The notes beneath the pieces are model-generated. The model was not told the DNA's origin. It searched no databases and saw only the letters and a list, made by a program, of their open reading frames with translations. Position numbers and translations under genes: made by a program. From Owenia fusiformis (taxonomy: Eukaryota > Annelida > Polychaeta > Sabellida > Oweniidae): a stretch of 64,000 bases of DNA. The number at the start of each line of letters is the position of its first letter. Within the stretch, counting starts at the first letter, position 1. The stretch is from NCBI GenBank assembly GCA_903813345.2, contig CAIIXF020000004.1:31437985-31501984 (forward strand), given 5' to 3'. Below, in pieces: positions 47,201-54,260 of this stretch.

Positions 47201-47979
47201 AACAAGTAAGTCCCTTTCACAAATAAATGCATTCGGTAAATCCAGTAAATAGAGTATAGTGTCCGCATACATACAGTTTGAATATAATTAAATAAGAATT
47301 TTTTTTCAAAATAAATAGAGTGTTCCCTCCGAAACGTATTCGTCTCAAGGAGAGAATGCACAGATGAAGCAAAAGTAAAATAATCTCTGAAATATCGATG
47401 TGATTTTACCTGTTAAATCATCATGCTTTTTCCATCTGCTTTTCGGAACATTTTTTGTAAGACAAAAATTCCAACGGAACGAAAAAAAGAACTAGATAAA
47501 CATGGCACACGTACGCATGCGTGATTGTAAGTCCAAGCATCGAAGTAAAAATTGCCAGCACAGTATCCAATACACATGAGTGAAATAATTCCCGTTGACA
47601 CCAAAGTGAAATTGCAAATCTCCCGTTCTGAACAAGAAGCTGAAGCTGATCGGCTATCTGAAGTAGACTAATTATAGCGCTTGTTTTGTATATACATTTC
47701 TGTATTGATTCATGGACTTTGCGTTCACGGTAACGTAAAGCGTCCATTTACTTGATGTTTTAGTACTAAACAATTTTTCAAAAAAAAATGTTTAAGAACC
47801 CCTATTCTTACTTTTGAAAATGGATTCTAGCAGGACATTAGGCTTGTTTTTTGGAACTTTTTGTTGGTACTATTTCCTTGTATGTTGTATTCCATCATTT
47901 ACGTTGTAGCTCCCTTAAAAATCAGATCACCAACAATCCATATGGACCAAATGACCTCCTACAAGCAGTCGAATGTTAA
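26153..47979 (+). CDS. Secreted subtilisin/proteinase K-like serine protease (S8), complete (14 exons, 446 aa)
   Basis: Exons: 26153-26229, 26415-26503, 27001-27172, 28101-28284, 28849-28934, 30027-30072, 30385-30451, 31687-31777, 37367-37435, 44860-45003, 46343-46424, 46550-46633, 47126-47205, 47910-47979 (1341 nt). All introns are GT-AG with matching phases. Residues 1-21 are a signal peptide (MKRYILAIVLALTVIHVGV). Residues ~35-150 are an I9-like propeptide (NRQYIINLG..) with an extra basic stretch (WIKRRGK). R152-VKR155 is a furin-type site, giving a mature enzyme of ~291 aa, close to proteinase K. Active site: D202 (YIVDTG), H235 (GHGTHVAG), oxyanion N326 (SAGND), S391 (SGTSMAAPHV). It is expected to cleave peptide bonds outside the cell or in the secretory/lysosomal route; the substrate is unknown. 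It is most likely functional. Confidence 0.94.
26415..26503 (+). CDS. Protease exon 2 (propeptide start)
   Basis: The acceptor is GTGTTACAG and the donor GTCAGT. It encodes RSKLRRASDPAKK then NRQYIINLGATVS, the first strand of the I9-like propeptide. Confidence 0.85.
27001..27172 (+). CDS. Protease exon 3 (propeptide)
   Basis: The acceptor is TTCCTTATAG and the donor GTGAAT. It starts VMNHLQATRGLF and ends GFKAYIVSCISE. The middle (DNDDNAGVD then KRRGK) is an acidic-then-basic insert not typical of I9. Confidence 0.82.
27173..28100 (+). other. Protease intron 3
   Basis: It holds a short GTAACGTAGC tandem run near 27290-27325; otherwise nothing is seen. Confidence 0.55.
28101..28284 (+). CDS. 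Protease exon 4 (propeptide end, RVKR site)
   Basis: The acceptor is TGCTTAATAG and the donor GTAAGG. It contains LPIVKSVQESVRF, the C-terminal strand of the propeptide, then the cleavage site GGRVKR|NERR and the start of the mature enzyme with two Cys. The antisense frame at 28206-28514 is a shadow. Confidence 0.88.
28367..28608. mobile_element. 242-bp MITE, copy 1 (intron 4)
   Basis: It is bounded by CCTCCGATCACAG and CTTAGGAGGAT and contains the hairpin CTGTCGCAACACTGCGACAG at 28470-28489. It is repeated in inverted orientation at 38548-38793 with high identity. Confidence 0.85.
28849..28934 (+). CDS. Protease exon 5 (catalytic Asp)
   Basis: The acceptor is TGATATACAG and the donor GTAAGT. 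It encodes GLDRLDGYLNN and ends VDVYIVDT; D202 is the catalytic aspartate of the S8 triad. Confidence 0.93.
28997..29232. mobile_element. Small hAT-like MITE with G- and C-runs
   Basis: The terminal repeats GGCGGATCTGG and CCAGATCCGCC lie between two ATACTC hexamers (28997-29002 and 29227-29232), consistent with a target duplication. A run of about 20 G follows the left end and a run of C precedes the right end. The open frames on both strands here are artefacts. Confidence 0.75.
29500..29625. repeat. Dispersed repeat with CCACCAGGTGGC core, copy 2
   Basis: Same orientation and motif order as 3815-3965; the core is at 29541-29552. It lies in protease intron 5. Confidence 0.6.
29685..29765. 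repeat. Fragment of the 52994-type element
   Basis: CTGAAGTAGACTAATTA..GCGCTTGTTTTGTAT through ATTGATTCATGGACTTT matches 47665-47735. Confidence 0.5.
30027..30072 (+). CDS. Protease exon 6
   Basis: 46 nt between ATTTTTCAG and GTAAGT. It encodes GVRYTHEEFCGRVET, completing the VDTGV strand. Confidence 0.9.
30385..30451 (+). CDS. Protease exon 7 (catalytic His)
   Basis: 67 nt between ATTTTTTAG and GTATGT. It encodes GKNFVDTGSSADDDHGHGTH then VAG; H235 in GHGTH is the catalytic histidine. Confidence 0.93.
30550..31435. repeat. 42-bp minisatellite in intron 7, about 21 copies
   Basis: The unit is ATGAATTATGTCATCGCACT then TTTGAATTACATGGATACAG and TT. As 42 is divisible by three, long frames appear on both strands (up to 176 aa plus, 122 aa minus). 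They are repeat artefacts inside an intron. Confidence 0.95.
31687..31777 (+). CDS. Protease exon 8
   Basis: The acceptor is GGTGTTTAG and the donor GTAAGT. It encodes GTAAGQKTGVARNATIIPVK then VMDAQGLGTSA, the strongly conserved block after the catalytic His in proteinase K-like enzymes. Confidence 0.94.
31778..32920 (+). other. 5' part of protease intron 8
   Basis: No gene or clear repeat is seen. Confidence 0.5.
32925..33420. repeat. Degenerate tandem repeat, about 3 copies
   Basis: Blocks containing TTGCC(A/C)TTTGTGTTCTACCTT..GATGTT and CTAGGTTGAATACCTA recur at about 150-200 bp. Confidence 0.55.
33650..33930 (+). pseudogene. Possible LINE C-terminal scrap
   Basis: The plus-strand frame contains TLKESDRCSFCSKH, reminiscent of the Cys-x2-Cys ending of some LINE reverse transcriptases. 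No other motif is visible, so this is weak. Confidence 0.25.
34043..34874 (-). pseudogene. 5'-truncated LINE: reverse transcriptase C-terminus and 3' tail
   Basis: Minus-strand frames 34874-34479 and 34492-34286 overlap in different frames. The first has LLDIYYSLVYSHISYCSIIW and LLNLQKEVVRLICNADYQ. The second has RPRKIKTELTKRSVTYSGAI then LWNSLP and SFKRNIKNDLL. These are hallmarks of jockey/CR1/RTE-type reverse transcriptase C-termini. A (TAAA)-rich tail ends at about 34043. At least one frameshift makes it inactive. It lies in protease intron 8. Confidence 0.78.
34875..35610 (+). other. Protease intron 8, middle
   Basis: No gene is seen. The short open frames around 35478-35944 run into the transposon that starts at 35614. 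Confidence 0.5.
35614..37270. mobile_element. CTATCACACCAAA element, copy A, carrying a nested insertion
   Basis: The ends are CTATCACACCAAAACTAGTT and its near-complement AACTAGTTTGGTGTGATAG. A third copy of the terminal motif is internal, near 35908-35920. Removing the nested 36172-37134 element leaves about 690 bp that aligns in inverted orientation to 45403-46200. It is non-coding and lies in intron 8. Confidence 0.82.
36172..37134. mobile_element. Nested mariner-type element (963 bp)
   Basis: The TIRs CAGGGCGTCCACAAAAA..AGTATACCCAACTT are about 32 bp, and weaker arm complementarity continues for about 200 bp. It is flanked by TG on the left and TA on the right. The empty site in copy B reads TCTAGAGG, so the target was TA with one later change. 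No transposase is recognisable. Confidence 0.82.
37367..37435 (+). CDS. Protease exon 9
   Basis: The acceptor is CTTTTTACAG and the donor GTAATT. It encodes GIVSGLGWIVQQY then RSRGRKAVI, the helix leading to the NMS(I/L)G strand. Confidence 0.92.
37436..38540 (+). other. 5' part of protease intron 9
   Basis: No gene or clear repeat is seen. Confidence 0.5.
38548..38793. mobile_element. 246-bp MITE, copy 2 (intron 9), inverted
   Basis: Reverse-complement copy of 28367-28608 with ends ATCCTCCTAAGCAGG and GTGATCGGAGGAT and the same central hairpin (38670-38689). Confidence 0.85.
38835..39460. repeat. Dispersed repeat with TCCG-rich core
   Basis: A GTCCGTCCG-rich core is followed by two or three degenerate ~135-bp blocks sharing AAAAGT(A/T)GTGGAG(T/C)GATTT and GGTATGTGAATACTATAA. 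No coding capacity is seen. Confidence 0.6.
40080..41660. repeat. ~340-bp tandem repeat, about 5 degenerate copies
   Basis: AAAACGTATGTAGGAATATA recurs near 40099, 40407, 40911, 41251 and 41591, followed by ATGTTTTATCATTTAAACAT and later CAGATAAAATCAATA. It is intronic (intron 9). Confidence 0.8.
41661..43350 (+). other. Protease intron 9, gene-free stretch
   Basis: The only structure seen is a small hairpin (AGATCTCGTT / AACGAGATCT) near 42422-42460. Confidence 0.5.
43359..44614. mobile_element. 1256-bp TIR element with GCGCGCAGTTTG motifs
   Basis: The TIRs run CACGG(T/A)GCCCATGTCAAG(C/A)TGCGCGCCTACT. A perfect 5-bp duplication, TACTA, flanks it (43354-43358 and 44615-44619). About ten copies of (G/C)GCGCGCAGTTTG or its complement lie inside, in both orientations. 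There is no coding capacity, so it is non-autonomous. Confidence 0.85.
44860..45003 (+). CDS. Protease exon 10 (oxyanion Asn)
   Basis: The acceptor is TGATTTACAG and the donor GTAAGT. It encodes NMSIGCPCNAP.. and VVSAGNDNVDACSDSPAKEP; N326 in SAGND stabilises the oxyanion. Confidence 0.94.
45403..46200. mobile_element. CTATCACACCAAA element, copy B (798 bp), uninterrupted
   Basis: It starts CTATCACACCAAACTAGTTC and ends GAACTAGTTTGGTGTGATAG. It is the inverted relative of copy A at 35614-37270 and has about 100 bp that copy A lacks. It lies in intron 10. The 71-aa minus frame at 46015-46230 is part of it. Confidence 0.85.
46343..46424 (+). CDS. Protease exon 11
   Basis: The acceptor is TGTGCTTTTAG and the donor GTAAGT. 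It encodes AITVASSTNSDSRSVFSNYG then TCVDIYAP, the canonical VGA..D..A.FSN(Y/F)G..VD(I/L)(Y/F)APG block. Confidence 0.94.
46550..46633 (+). CDS. Protease exon 12 (catalytic Ser)
   Basis: The acceptor is CTGTTTTCAAG and the donor GTAAGT. It encodes GSNIYSASYTSDSAYETRSG then TSMAAPHV; S391 is the nucleophile. Confidence 0.95.
46945..47105. repeat. Dispersed ~150-bp repeat, copy 1
   Basis: GTAAAGGTTTTA..TGCATGTGC..AATAAA..GAGTT and TTCTTAACTCCCTG..T recur in the same order at 49540-49690. Confidence 0.45.
47126..47205 (+). CDS. Protease exon 13
   Basis: The acceptor is ATGTTTACAG and the donor GTAAGT. It encodes AGVVAKYLSTVSYNPSPAQV then RIWLIN, the helix after the catalytic Ser. Confidence 0.92.
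47500..47760. repeat. Fragment of the 52994-type element
   Basis: Inverted match to 53075-53220 (AGTCTACTTCAGATA..C, GAACGGGAGATTT, TCAACGGGAAT) in protease intron 13. The 108-aa minus-strand frame here belongs to it. Confidence 0.6.
47910..47979 (+). CDS. Protease exon 14 (terminal)
   Basis: The acceptor is TTTACGTTGTAG. It encodes NSLKNQITNNPYGPNDLLQA then VEC and stops at TAA 47977-47979. The C-terminal Cys may form a disulfide. Confidence 0.9.
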
Positions 47980-48087
47980 TGGTCTTAGACTGGTCAGCAA
48001 ACTGCAACTGGAACAAGTGAATCGATAACAAAATCGTACACAGATTTGATTAACATTGCAATGTATACTCGATATACGAGGAATACT

Positions 48088-48093
48088 AATAAA
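48088..48093 (+). promoter_or_regulatory. Polyadenylation signal of the protease gene
   Basis: AATAAA lies 109 nt after the stop codon. Confidence 0.6.
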
Positions 48094-48229
48094 TACTATA
48101 AGCTATTAAGCTGTAGAGGTAAATCAAAGCAATATGTTTTAATAATTCTTAATTTATAGACGAATGATATTCTGAACCAAATCTAAGAAATCAGACGGTC
48201 GGCAAAACAACAGTGATTATGACATCTTT

Positions 48230-48600
48230 ATCATATATACACAACATTTCTCCCATTTGACATCTTTATCACATGTTTATATTATACACAACATTTCTCC
48301 CATTTGACATCTTTATCACATGTATATACAAAACATTTCTCCCATTTGACATCTCTATCACATGTATATACTCAACATTTCTCCCATTTGACATCTTTAT
48401 CACATGTATATACACAACATTTCTCCAATTTGACATCTTTACCACATGTACATCCACATCATTTCTCCCATTTAAAATCTTTGTCACATGGATACACACA
48501 ACATTTCTCCCATTTGACATCTTTATCACATATACACAACATTTCTCCCATTTGACATCTTTATCACATGTATATACATAACATTTTTCCCATTTGTTCA
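48230..48600. repeat. 42-bp minisatellite, about 9 copies
   Basis: The unit is ACAACATTTCTCCCATTTGA then CATCTTTATCACATGTATAT and AC. Because 42 is a multiple of three it yields open frames of 83-116 aa on both strands, which are not genes. Confidence 0.93.
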
Positions 48601-49540
48601 TCATTCTATATTCTCCCATTCTCCTTCATAATACCATAATGGACCTTTGAACAACAAACCACAATTTCTTTGGTCCATTGGGAACCTTTGTATGCGTTTC
48701 CCTTTTGATAAGCCCTATAAAACATCCAAAAACATAAACCTTATCATTTTCATTATATAACTTTTATATATTTGATCAATCCCCATTCATATATAGAGAT
48801 TTTCCTATATGAGGTTCAGGATATTATGATTCTTCCGAGGCCAATATGCCTGAAGGTGAGAATTGCAGTCATTTTTGCAATTTCTTGACTGTGACTGAAT
48901 TTGAATTTGTGACTATTGATCTGTGGTATTATGACATCACGGTACTAAATGCCATTATTTGTACTTGATGAACATCATGCTGAATGAATTTAACAATTTC
49001 CATAACATTTTGATCCTCTAAAAGAAAGAAATATTAACAAAATAACACTTTGGATTTTTTCATAATAAGGAAAATTGATACCTGCCCCACCCACTCCTAC
49101 CCCGTGTTTCTATAGCAACCATTTTAAGACTTAATATTTATGTATGATGCTGAAACTTCAGGTTATAACAGATAACACTTCAATTGTTATATACACCAAA
49201 TTTCAGCGGAATTGAAGAATATTGAGGAAATTTAGAGCATATATAGTGCATTACTTCTGGAAAAACCCTTGTATTTTGAGATTGTAAGGGATATATTGGA
49301 AGGTCAACTGTACATGTTGCAATGATAGCAATTTTGCCACTCCCTATACCCAATATTTCCGATTCTACCTTTAATAAAGTAACCAAACCAATCAGCCTGA
49401 CAATGGATTTGTTCAATAATTTATCCACCATACACAAGACGTACACAATACACAATACACGTGGCATTTGATAAATTTGACAATTTTATTTCGTTTGTAT
49501 TCAAAGCTCAATCTCAAAAGCATGTATTAATATTGTATTT
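48601..49540. other. Spacer between the two convergent genes
   Basis: The 95-aa minus-strand frame at 49180-49467 has no domain or splice support. Nothing else is seen. Confidence 0.5.
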
Positions 49541-49634
49541 GTAAAGGTTTTACTTTTGCTTTCAATACTCCATGTGTGATCTGGCACATGTGCATTAATA
49601 AATCGAGTTACACGTCCGCTAAATTGGTAAGTTC

Positions 49635-49640
49635 TTTATT
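49635..49640 (-). promoter_or_regulatory. Polyadenylation signal of VWA gene 2
   Basis: AATAAA on the minus strand, about 95 nt past the TAG at 49735-49733. It lies inside the 49540-49690 dispersed repeat. Confidence 0.5.
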
Positions 49641-49732
49641 TCTATAACTCCCTGCCTTACATTAAAATACTTGATAGTATGTACATGTATTTCAGTATGT
49701 CATTTAAATAGTTATTTTTTTAGCCAAGATAA

Positions 49733-49875
49733 CTATGTCTGCTTCGATTTCGGTAGTAATTCGAGCGTTCTGTGTACTACGTCATCAATACGGCCATCGT
49801 TGTATTCCTCTAATGACATAGTAATTATATGTGCACCATCCGGATCACTAGCAATCATATTCCAGTTCCTTATTG
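49733..49875 (-). CDS. VWA gene 2, terminal exon
   Basis: The acceptor is TAATATTTCAG. The exon enters in phase 1 and encodes AIRNWNMIASDPDGAHIITM then a helix ending LELLPKSKQT and TAG. It aligns with exon 7 of VWA gene 1 (same phase, NW..(M/I)AS, closing helix TL(Q/E)L(F/L)PK). Confidence 0.8.
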
Positions 49876-50945
49876 CTGAAATATTAAAAATGAAATTATT
49901 TATTTAATTGAATCAATCAATTTCTCATTAATTAACTTTTTTCATCCTAAGAGCATTGGGCATTTCATTCCTACTGAATTAGATTAAAGCATTTCTTTGT
50001 GTGAGTCGCACAAACTTTTAATATTAGCTACGGTTATTACGAATGGAAAAATTATTGATATGAGAAACTATGAAAATAAATTGAATCGGGGAAACACGAT
50101 TTTTTCAAAAGCTTGTGGATCTAATTCGACCAAGATCTATACTAGACCGTTACAAAATATGACAAGTAAAATCTGAATAGACAAGTAACAAATTTTGAAT
50201 TTAAAATTAACTAAAGCAATATCACTTCGAGGCAAGGTGAAGTTTAAGTCATGTGAAGGTCATCTGTTTATTCATTTATGCTTGTCAACGTTCGTAAATT
50301 TAGGGCACTTAAAAGGTCCCGGATGACATTGATGTCACTAACGAGCAATCAATCAAAAAACTCATTCAGATATACCATTTTAAAAGATCGAGTGTTTCAT
50401 ACAACAAAGCTCTTTAAAATATGTAAGTGATATGCAAAAGCGATTTAAATTCATTAATTTTATCGTTTTTGAGACAAGGTTTAAAATATTCGGGCAGTTT
50501 CGAGGTTTGTCTATTTCGAGAGTGGTTTCAACACCGAAATGTATCAATCCTGTTATTTATGTCTATATGGGTAAGAATGACAGTCTAACATTCCGTTGCA
50601 TCTTATTGCCCCAACAGTTACTGTATTGTCGAGGTTTCTATTAATTTACACGGTGGCCTAATTTCCTTTGCAACAATTGGGTCAAATCGAAAACAATGAA
50701 AACTCGGAAGGTGTTAAGGCAAACGACTTTATTAATCCCTTATGAATCCGACTTATTAAGTCCGATGCAATTGTAAACTAGTTTGGTAGAAGGTCTCAAC
50801 TCACCTTCCGCTTGCGTAACCGAGAATCCATTCCTTACACCAACGATAAACACCTCTGACACCATGTGTAGATTTTCAATCGAAGTCCTGAATTTTCTGT
50901 CCATCTGTGTGTGACCTTGGCGACTGTAGATACCATCATCGAACA
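49733..50945 (-). CDS. VWA-domain paralogue, 3' part only (2 exons seen)
   Basis: Exons 50945-50805 (141 nt) and 49875-49733 (143 nt) join in phase 1 with GT-AG sites. They encode the C-terminal third of a VWA domain starting VFDDGIYSRQG. They correspond to exons 6 and 7 of the gene at 1266-8877, on the same strand but about 48 kb away, with the protease between. Both frames and all three splice sites are intact, which argues against an old pseudogene. No exon matching the signal peptide, Cys-rich region or MIDAS half was found between 51 and 64 kb, so the 5' part lies outside the window, was missed, or was never duplicated. Confidence 0.72.
50805..50945 (-). CDS. VWA gene 2, penultimate exon
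   Basis: The acceptor is TTTCATTATAG and the donor GTGAGT, phase 1 to 1. It encodes VFDDGIYSRQGHTQ.., then the strand EVFIVGVRNGF. It matches exon 6 of gene 1 (FDDGVYSRQG..EIFVVGV). Confidence 0.83.
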
Positions 50946-51074
50946 CTATAATGAAAAACGTATTTGTGTAATTGTCATTGAATAACTGTGAACTTGTTGT
51001 ATTTTGCCAATTTTAGACTTTATGTTTATCTAACAAAATATCATATTCAATTTGGGGACTATTGTCAAGAAGAT

Positions 51075-51560
51075 TTCTAGACAACTCATCCCAAGACAAC
51101 TCATCCCTTCGACAACTCATCCAAAGACAACTCATTCATCAGACAACTCATCCCAAGACAACTTATCTCTAAGACACCTTATCCAAAGACAACTCATCCC
51201 TAAGACAACTCATATGAAATTGAGTGTATAATCTAATATCAATTTGTAGTTGTAAAAATGAAAATGGGATCTACATGTAAATAATATAGAGAACAAAATC
51301 ATTTTATTATCAATTATACAAGCGGAATGAGTTGCATTGGGGTGAGCAGTGAGATGTCTTGGGATGAGTTGTCTTGGGATGAGATGTCTTGGAGATGAGT
51401 TGTCTTAGGTATGAGTTGTCCTGTTACTGTTAAGAATATGGTAACTGGTCAACAGCTCGTACCCAAGACAACTCGTACCCAAGTCAAGTCGTACCCAAGA
51501 CAACTCGTACCCAAGAAAACTCGTACCCAAGACAACTTGTACCCAAGTATATGTTTTGTT
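51075..51560. repeat. Inverted arrays of a ~15-bp unit
   Basis: About nine copies of (A)GACAACTCATCCCAA lie at 51075-51212. Their reverse complement, TTGGGATGAGTTGTC, occurs at 51320-51422. A related forward array of GACAACTCGTACCCAA lies at about 51455-51548. Confidence 0.85.
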
Positions 51561-52154
51561 TTGAATCAAGTGTTGGGCTGGGAATGGGTATAGATATACA
51601 TATTATAATGGTTACATACAGTTCAGAATAGTTTGAAGTATGTAAAAGAGTTTTTGGAAGAAATCGATTGAAATTTGTGACCAAATATATTGGTCACAGA
51701 TTCAGATGTTCGAGGGAAGAGATTTATGTTTATTTCACGTATTCATAATCATTGTTCACAACATTAGTGGTATTTTTGTATGTTAATGAGTGTTTGGAAC
51801 AAGTATCAGATCTAATTCATTTCGAAATATGGTATTATCAAAAATATAAAGATTTTCAAAACTTGCGCCTATTTCTTATTAAACAGATAATCTATTTAGG
51901 ATTTCATATTATCAGATTAAAGAATGATTGATATTTTTCTGGCTATTGAATTTTTGGCTGCCTAAAGTCTTTCCAGATATATTTGATGCAATATTAACAA
52001 TTTAGGCTGATTATTGTTATTCACTTTAGTCATGTTCAATATTATTACAGTGCATTAGGCCAATAAAAAAACTTGTTGCTCTGGGTCTCGTTTTGTGATG
52101 CGTTCCCTAGATTGAGCCCAGATTGAGGTCAATCTTCTTGTCAATGGACAGGAG

Positions 52155-52352
52155 TTGAACCTGATCGAACTGTTCAATACTGTCCAAAATGAAGTAAAAC
52201 ATTACGAATTTCCAACTTCAAGTATTCTCGGCATTAAATCCTTCAGAGATGTTAATATAGCTGTGTCAAATTCTATCATGAAATTGTCAGGGAAACCTGA
52301 CATATTCAAAGCATGTTACAAATTACGTGCCACGGGGTTGCATGCTGAGTGA
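52155..52352 (+). CDS. Unrecognised 65-aa frame in the repeated element
   Basis: The open frame in copy 2 contains LFNTVQNEVKHYEFPTSSIL and SNSIMKLSGKPDIF. The same frame in copy 1 (18194-18405) keeps nearly all residues but has an in-frame stop. Conservation may reflect recent duplication rather than selection. No family is recognised. It may be part of a mobile-element protein or a spliced exon. Confidence 0.3.
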   Translation: MNLIELFNTVQNEVKHYEFPTSSILGIKSFRDVNIAVSNSIMKLSGKPDIFKACYKLRATGLHAE

Positions 52353-52993
52353 CAGTGGCGAAAAAGGTGCGTTATCAGAGGTAATGTGACCCAGAGTGAC
52401 AAGTTTTTTCATTTGGTTAATGCACTGTAATAATATTATTGAATATGGCAAAAATAAATAACAATAATCAGTCATGATTAATATGGCATCAAAACATCTG
52501 GAAAGACTTTAGGCGGCAGAAAATTCAAAAGCTAGACAATCTTTAAAATTACGCTAAACGTTCAGTTATTCAAGCAAAAACCTGTCTTTTATTGACAGTG
52601 GAGTGTTTTTGAAAATCAAAATCATAAAATTAGGGATTTCGTTTAAATATTTTTTCCATGTTGGAAATTGTCTCCAGAATAAAATATGAAAATTTCAATA
52701 AGAATGGTTGTTCTATTGCAAATAAAGAGTAAAAACACGACTGCATCATTCAACCTGTCCGGGGTACTATGCATACTGTCTGTAATAAAATAAATACTTA
52801 AAAGCTTACCTGAACAAATACAATACCAATTCGCATTTATCAAGTATCATATATCATATCTGTTTTTATTCAAATCACATCTTATAATGGTTTAGAAATT
52901 CAATATACATATAAACAGAGGTATTAACAAATGTAATGTGATTCAATTCTAGAAATAAATACAATTTATATCACGTTGCTATCATGTGATACT

Positions 52994-53482
52994 GGAGAGG
53001 TTAAGCAAATACGGTTTTTCAAAACGTATACGTAAACGCAAAGTACATTGAATCAACATAGGATTGTATCGCTTTAGTCTACTTCAGATACCCGTTCAAC
53101 TTCAAAGTTGCGTGTTTAGAACGGGAGATTTTAAATTTCCACGTTGCTATCAACGGGAATCATTATACTCATGTCTGTTGAATACTATCCTTGGAATTTT
53201 GATTCCGATGCAAAGTATAATTCTTTCTGAAGAAGATGATGTATGTAACGCATGATTTAACTCCAATAATCTTACGAAACGAGCTCGTTTAAAATATGTA
53301 TTAGAAAACCAGTTATTGAACTTCATCAATGGCATACTATGTAATCATTACAAGATATGGTGTAGTCTAACAAACACTAGAGCTGAACGGCTATTTATGT
53401 GTGAACTCTACATGTATTTGTATAGGGCCGATTGATACGTTTAAGGTGCGTTTTGGATTTTATACGGTAGCTTAACCTCTCC
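52994..53482. mobile_element. 489-bp MITE with ACT target duplication
   Basis: The TIRs are GGAGAGGTTAAGC / GCTTAACCTCTCC, flanked by ACT at 52991-52993 and 53483-53485. The empty site is visible in copy 1, GTGAAACTATAAC at 19005-19017. The 3-bp duplication suggests PIF/Harbinger. Relatives lie at 47500-47760, 29685-29765 and 19255-19385. Confidence 0.82.
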
Positions 53483-53515
53483 ACTATAACGTTACCAACT
53501 CATCACATGTCTCAA

Positions 53516-53737
53516 CTAATCACATGTCTCGCCAAAAGGGTTTTGACCGGTAGAATGACAAATACGTTTATGAATTTTGATAACTATACTGCTTCGTACA
53601 GTTCTTCCAAATTGCTTCAAACATGAACAGCCAGCCAAGTACAACATGAATATCACACCCATCGAATGGTATACTCGAAACAAGTAACTCATACCTCTTA
53701 TTCCCATTATTTGGGAAATCGTCAGACGGCTCATCAT
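53516..53737 (-). other. Unassigned 73-aa frame
   Basis: The minus-strand frame holds a hydrophobic run (MGVIFMLYLAGCSC) and a donor-like AGAG|GTATGAGT early in the frame. No homology is recognised and no joining exon was found. Confidence 0.15.
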
Positions 53738-53756
53738 TCCCGCCCGCCAGTTTTCC

Positions 53757-53796
53757 TACTCCGGAGCGTTTCTTTGTTTAGTCTCAGTAATGAAAC
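53757..53796. repeat. Short perfect hairpin
   Basis: CGGAGCGTTTC and GAAACGCTCCG form 11-bp perfect arms, 40 bp upstream of the compact pearl-like element. Confidence 0.6.
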
Positions 53797-53837
53797 GCTC
53801 CGTCGTGCATGTAAGGTGGGTGCCCTAGCGGGTGGCC

Positions 53838-54260
53838 TGGTCATTTAGACAGATAGATCTGTAAGCTAGATAGTATTCAATTTAAGTTTGATATTCATTC
53901 TAAGCTAGATAGTATTCACTTTAAGCTAGCTATCCACTTAAGCTAGAAAGTCACTTTAAACTAGATATTTTATACAACGCATATACATGTATATTTTGAA
54001 ATAAATTAATACTTTATAGTTTTACATCATCTTGCGTGTTCCCATGTGTTGTCCCTCGCCCCATTGTTACATTCAGTTTCAAGCAGGTTTTAGTACATTC
54101 TGACCAATTTGTATTTCCAGACTTATTCATTTCATTATTATCTTACACTGACCTACTTATCTGTTTAGCATGTCTTTAAGCTTAATCTGGACAACTGCTT
54201 ATTTTTATCAACATAACAACGATGGATAATTAATATCTTAGTCACCGAATAGTCAGTCAC
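53838..54260. mobile_element. Compact pearl-like element (single core unit)
   Basis: It has the same left flank (TGGTCATTTAGACAGATAGA) and right flank (CTGCTTATTTTTATCAACAT to CGAATAGT) as 20995-25250, with one core repeat unit. Similarity stops abruptly at CGAATAGT. Confidence 0.82.

Larger units (their letters stand above)
51936..53497. mobile_element. Element copy 2 (paralogue of 17986-19022), interrupted by a MITE
   Basis: Homology to copy 1 runs from TCTGG(A/C)TATTGAATTTTTGG to AACRTTACC. The left inverted arm present in copy 1 is missing here. The frame at 52155-52352, extended upstream to about 52120, is open: VNLLVNGQELNLIELFNTVQ.. to LRATGLHAE and TGA. The product is not recognised. 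A 489-bp MITE sits at 52994-53482. Confidence 0.7.

Noticed and set aside
47421-47747. 108-aa minus-strand frame similar to a plus-strand frame at 53064-53255
   Set aside because: The similarity is explained by a shared non-coding element (52994-53482 family); the frames are not conserved beyond it.
48269-48619. Frames of 83-116 aa on both strands downstream of the protease
   Set aside because: Again a 42-bp minisatellite, beyond the poly(A) signal.
49180-49467. 95-aa minus-strand frame between the convergent genes
   Set aside because: No recognisable motif; does not join in phase to the VWA gene 2 exons.
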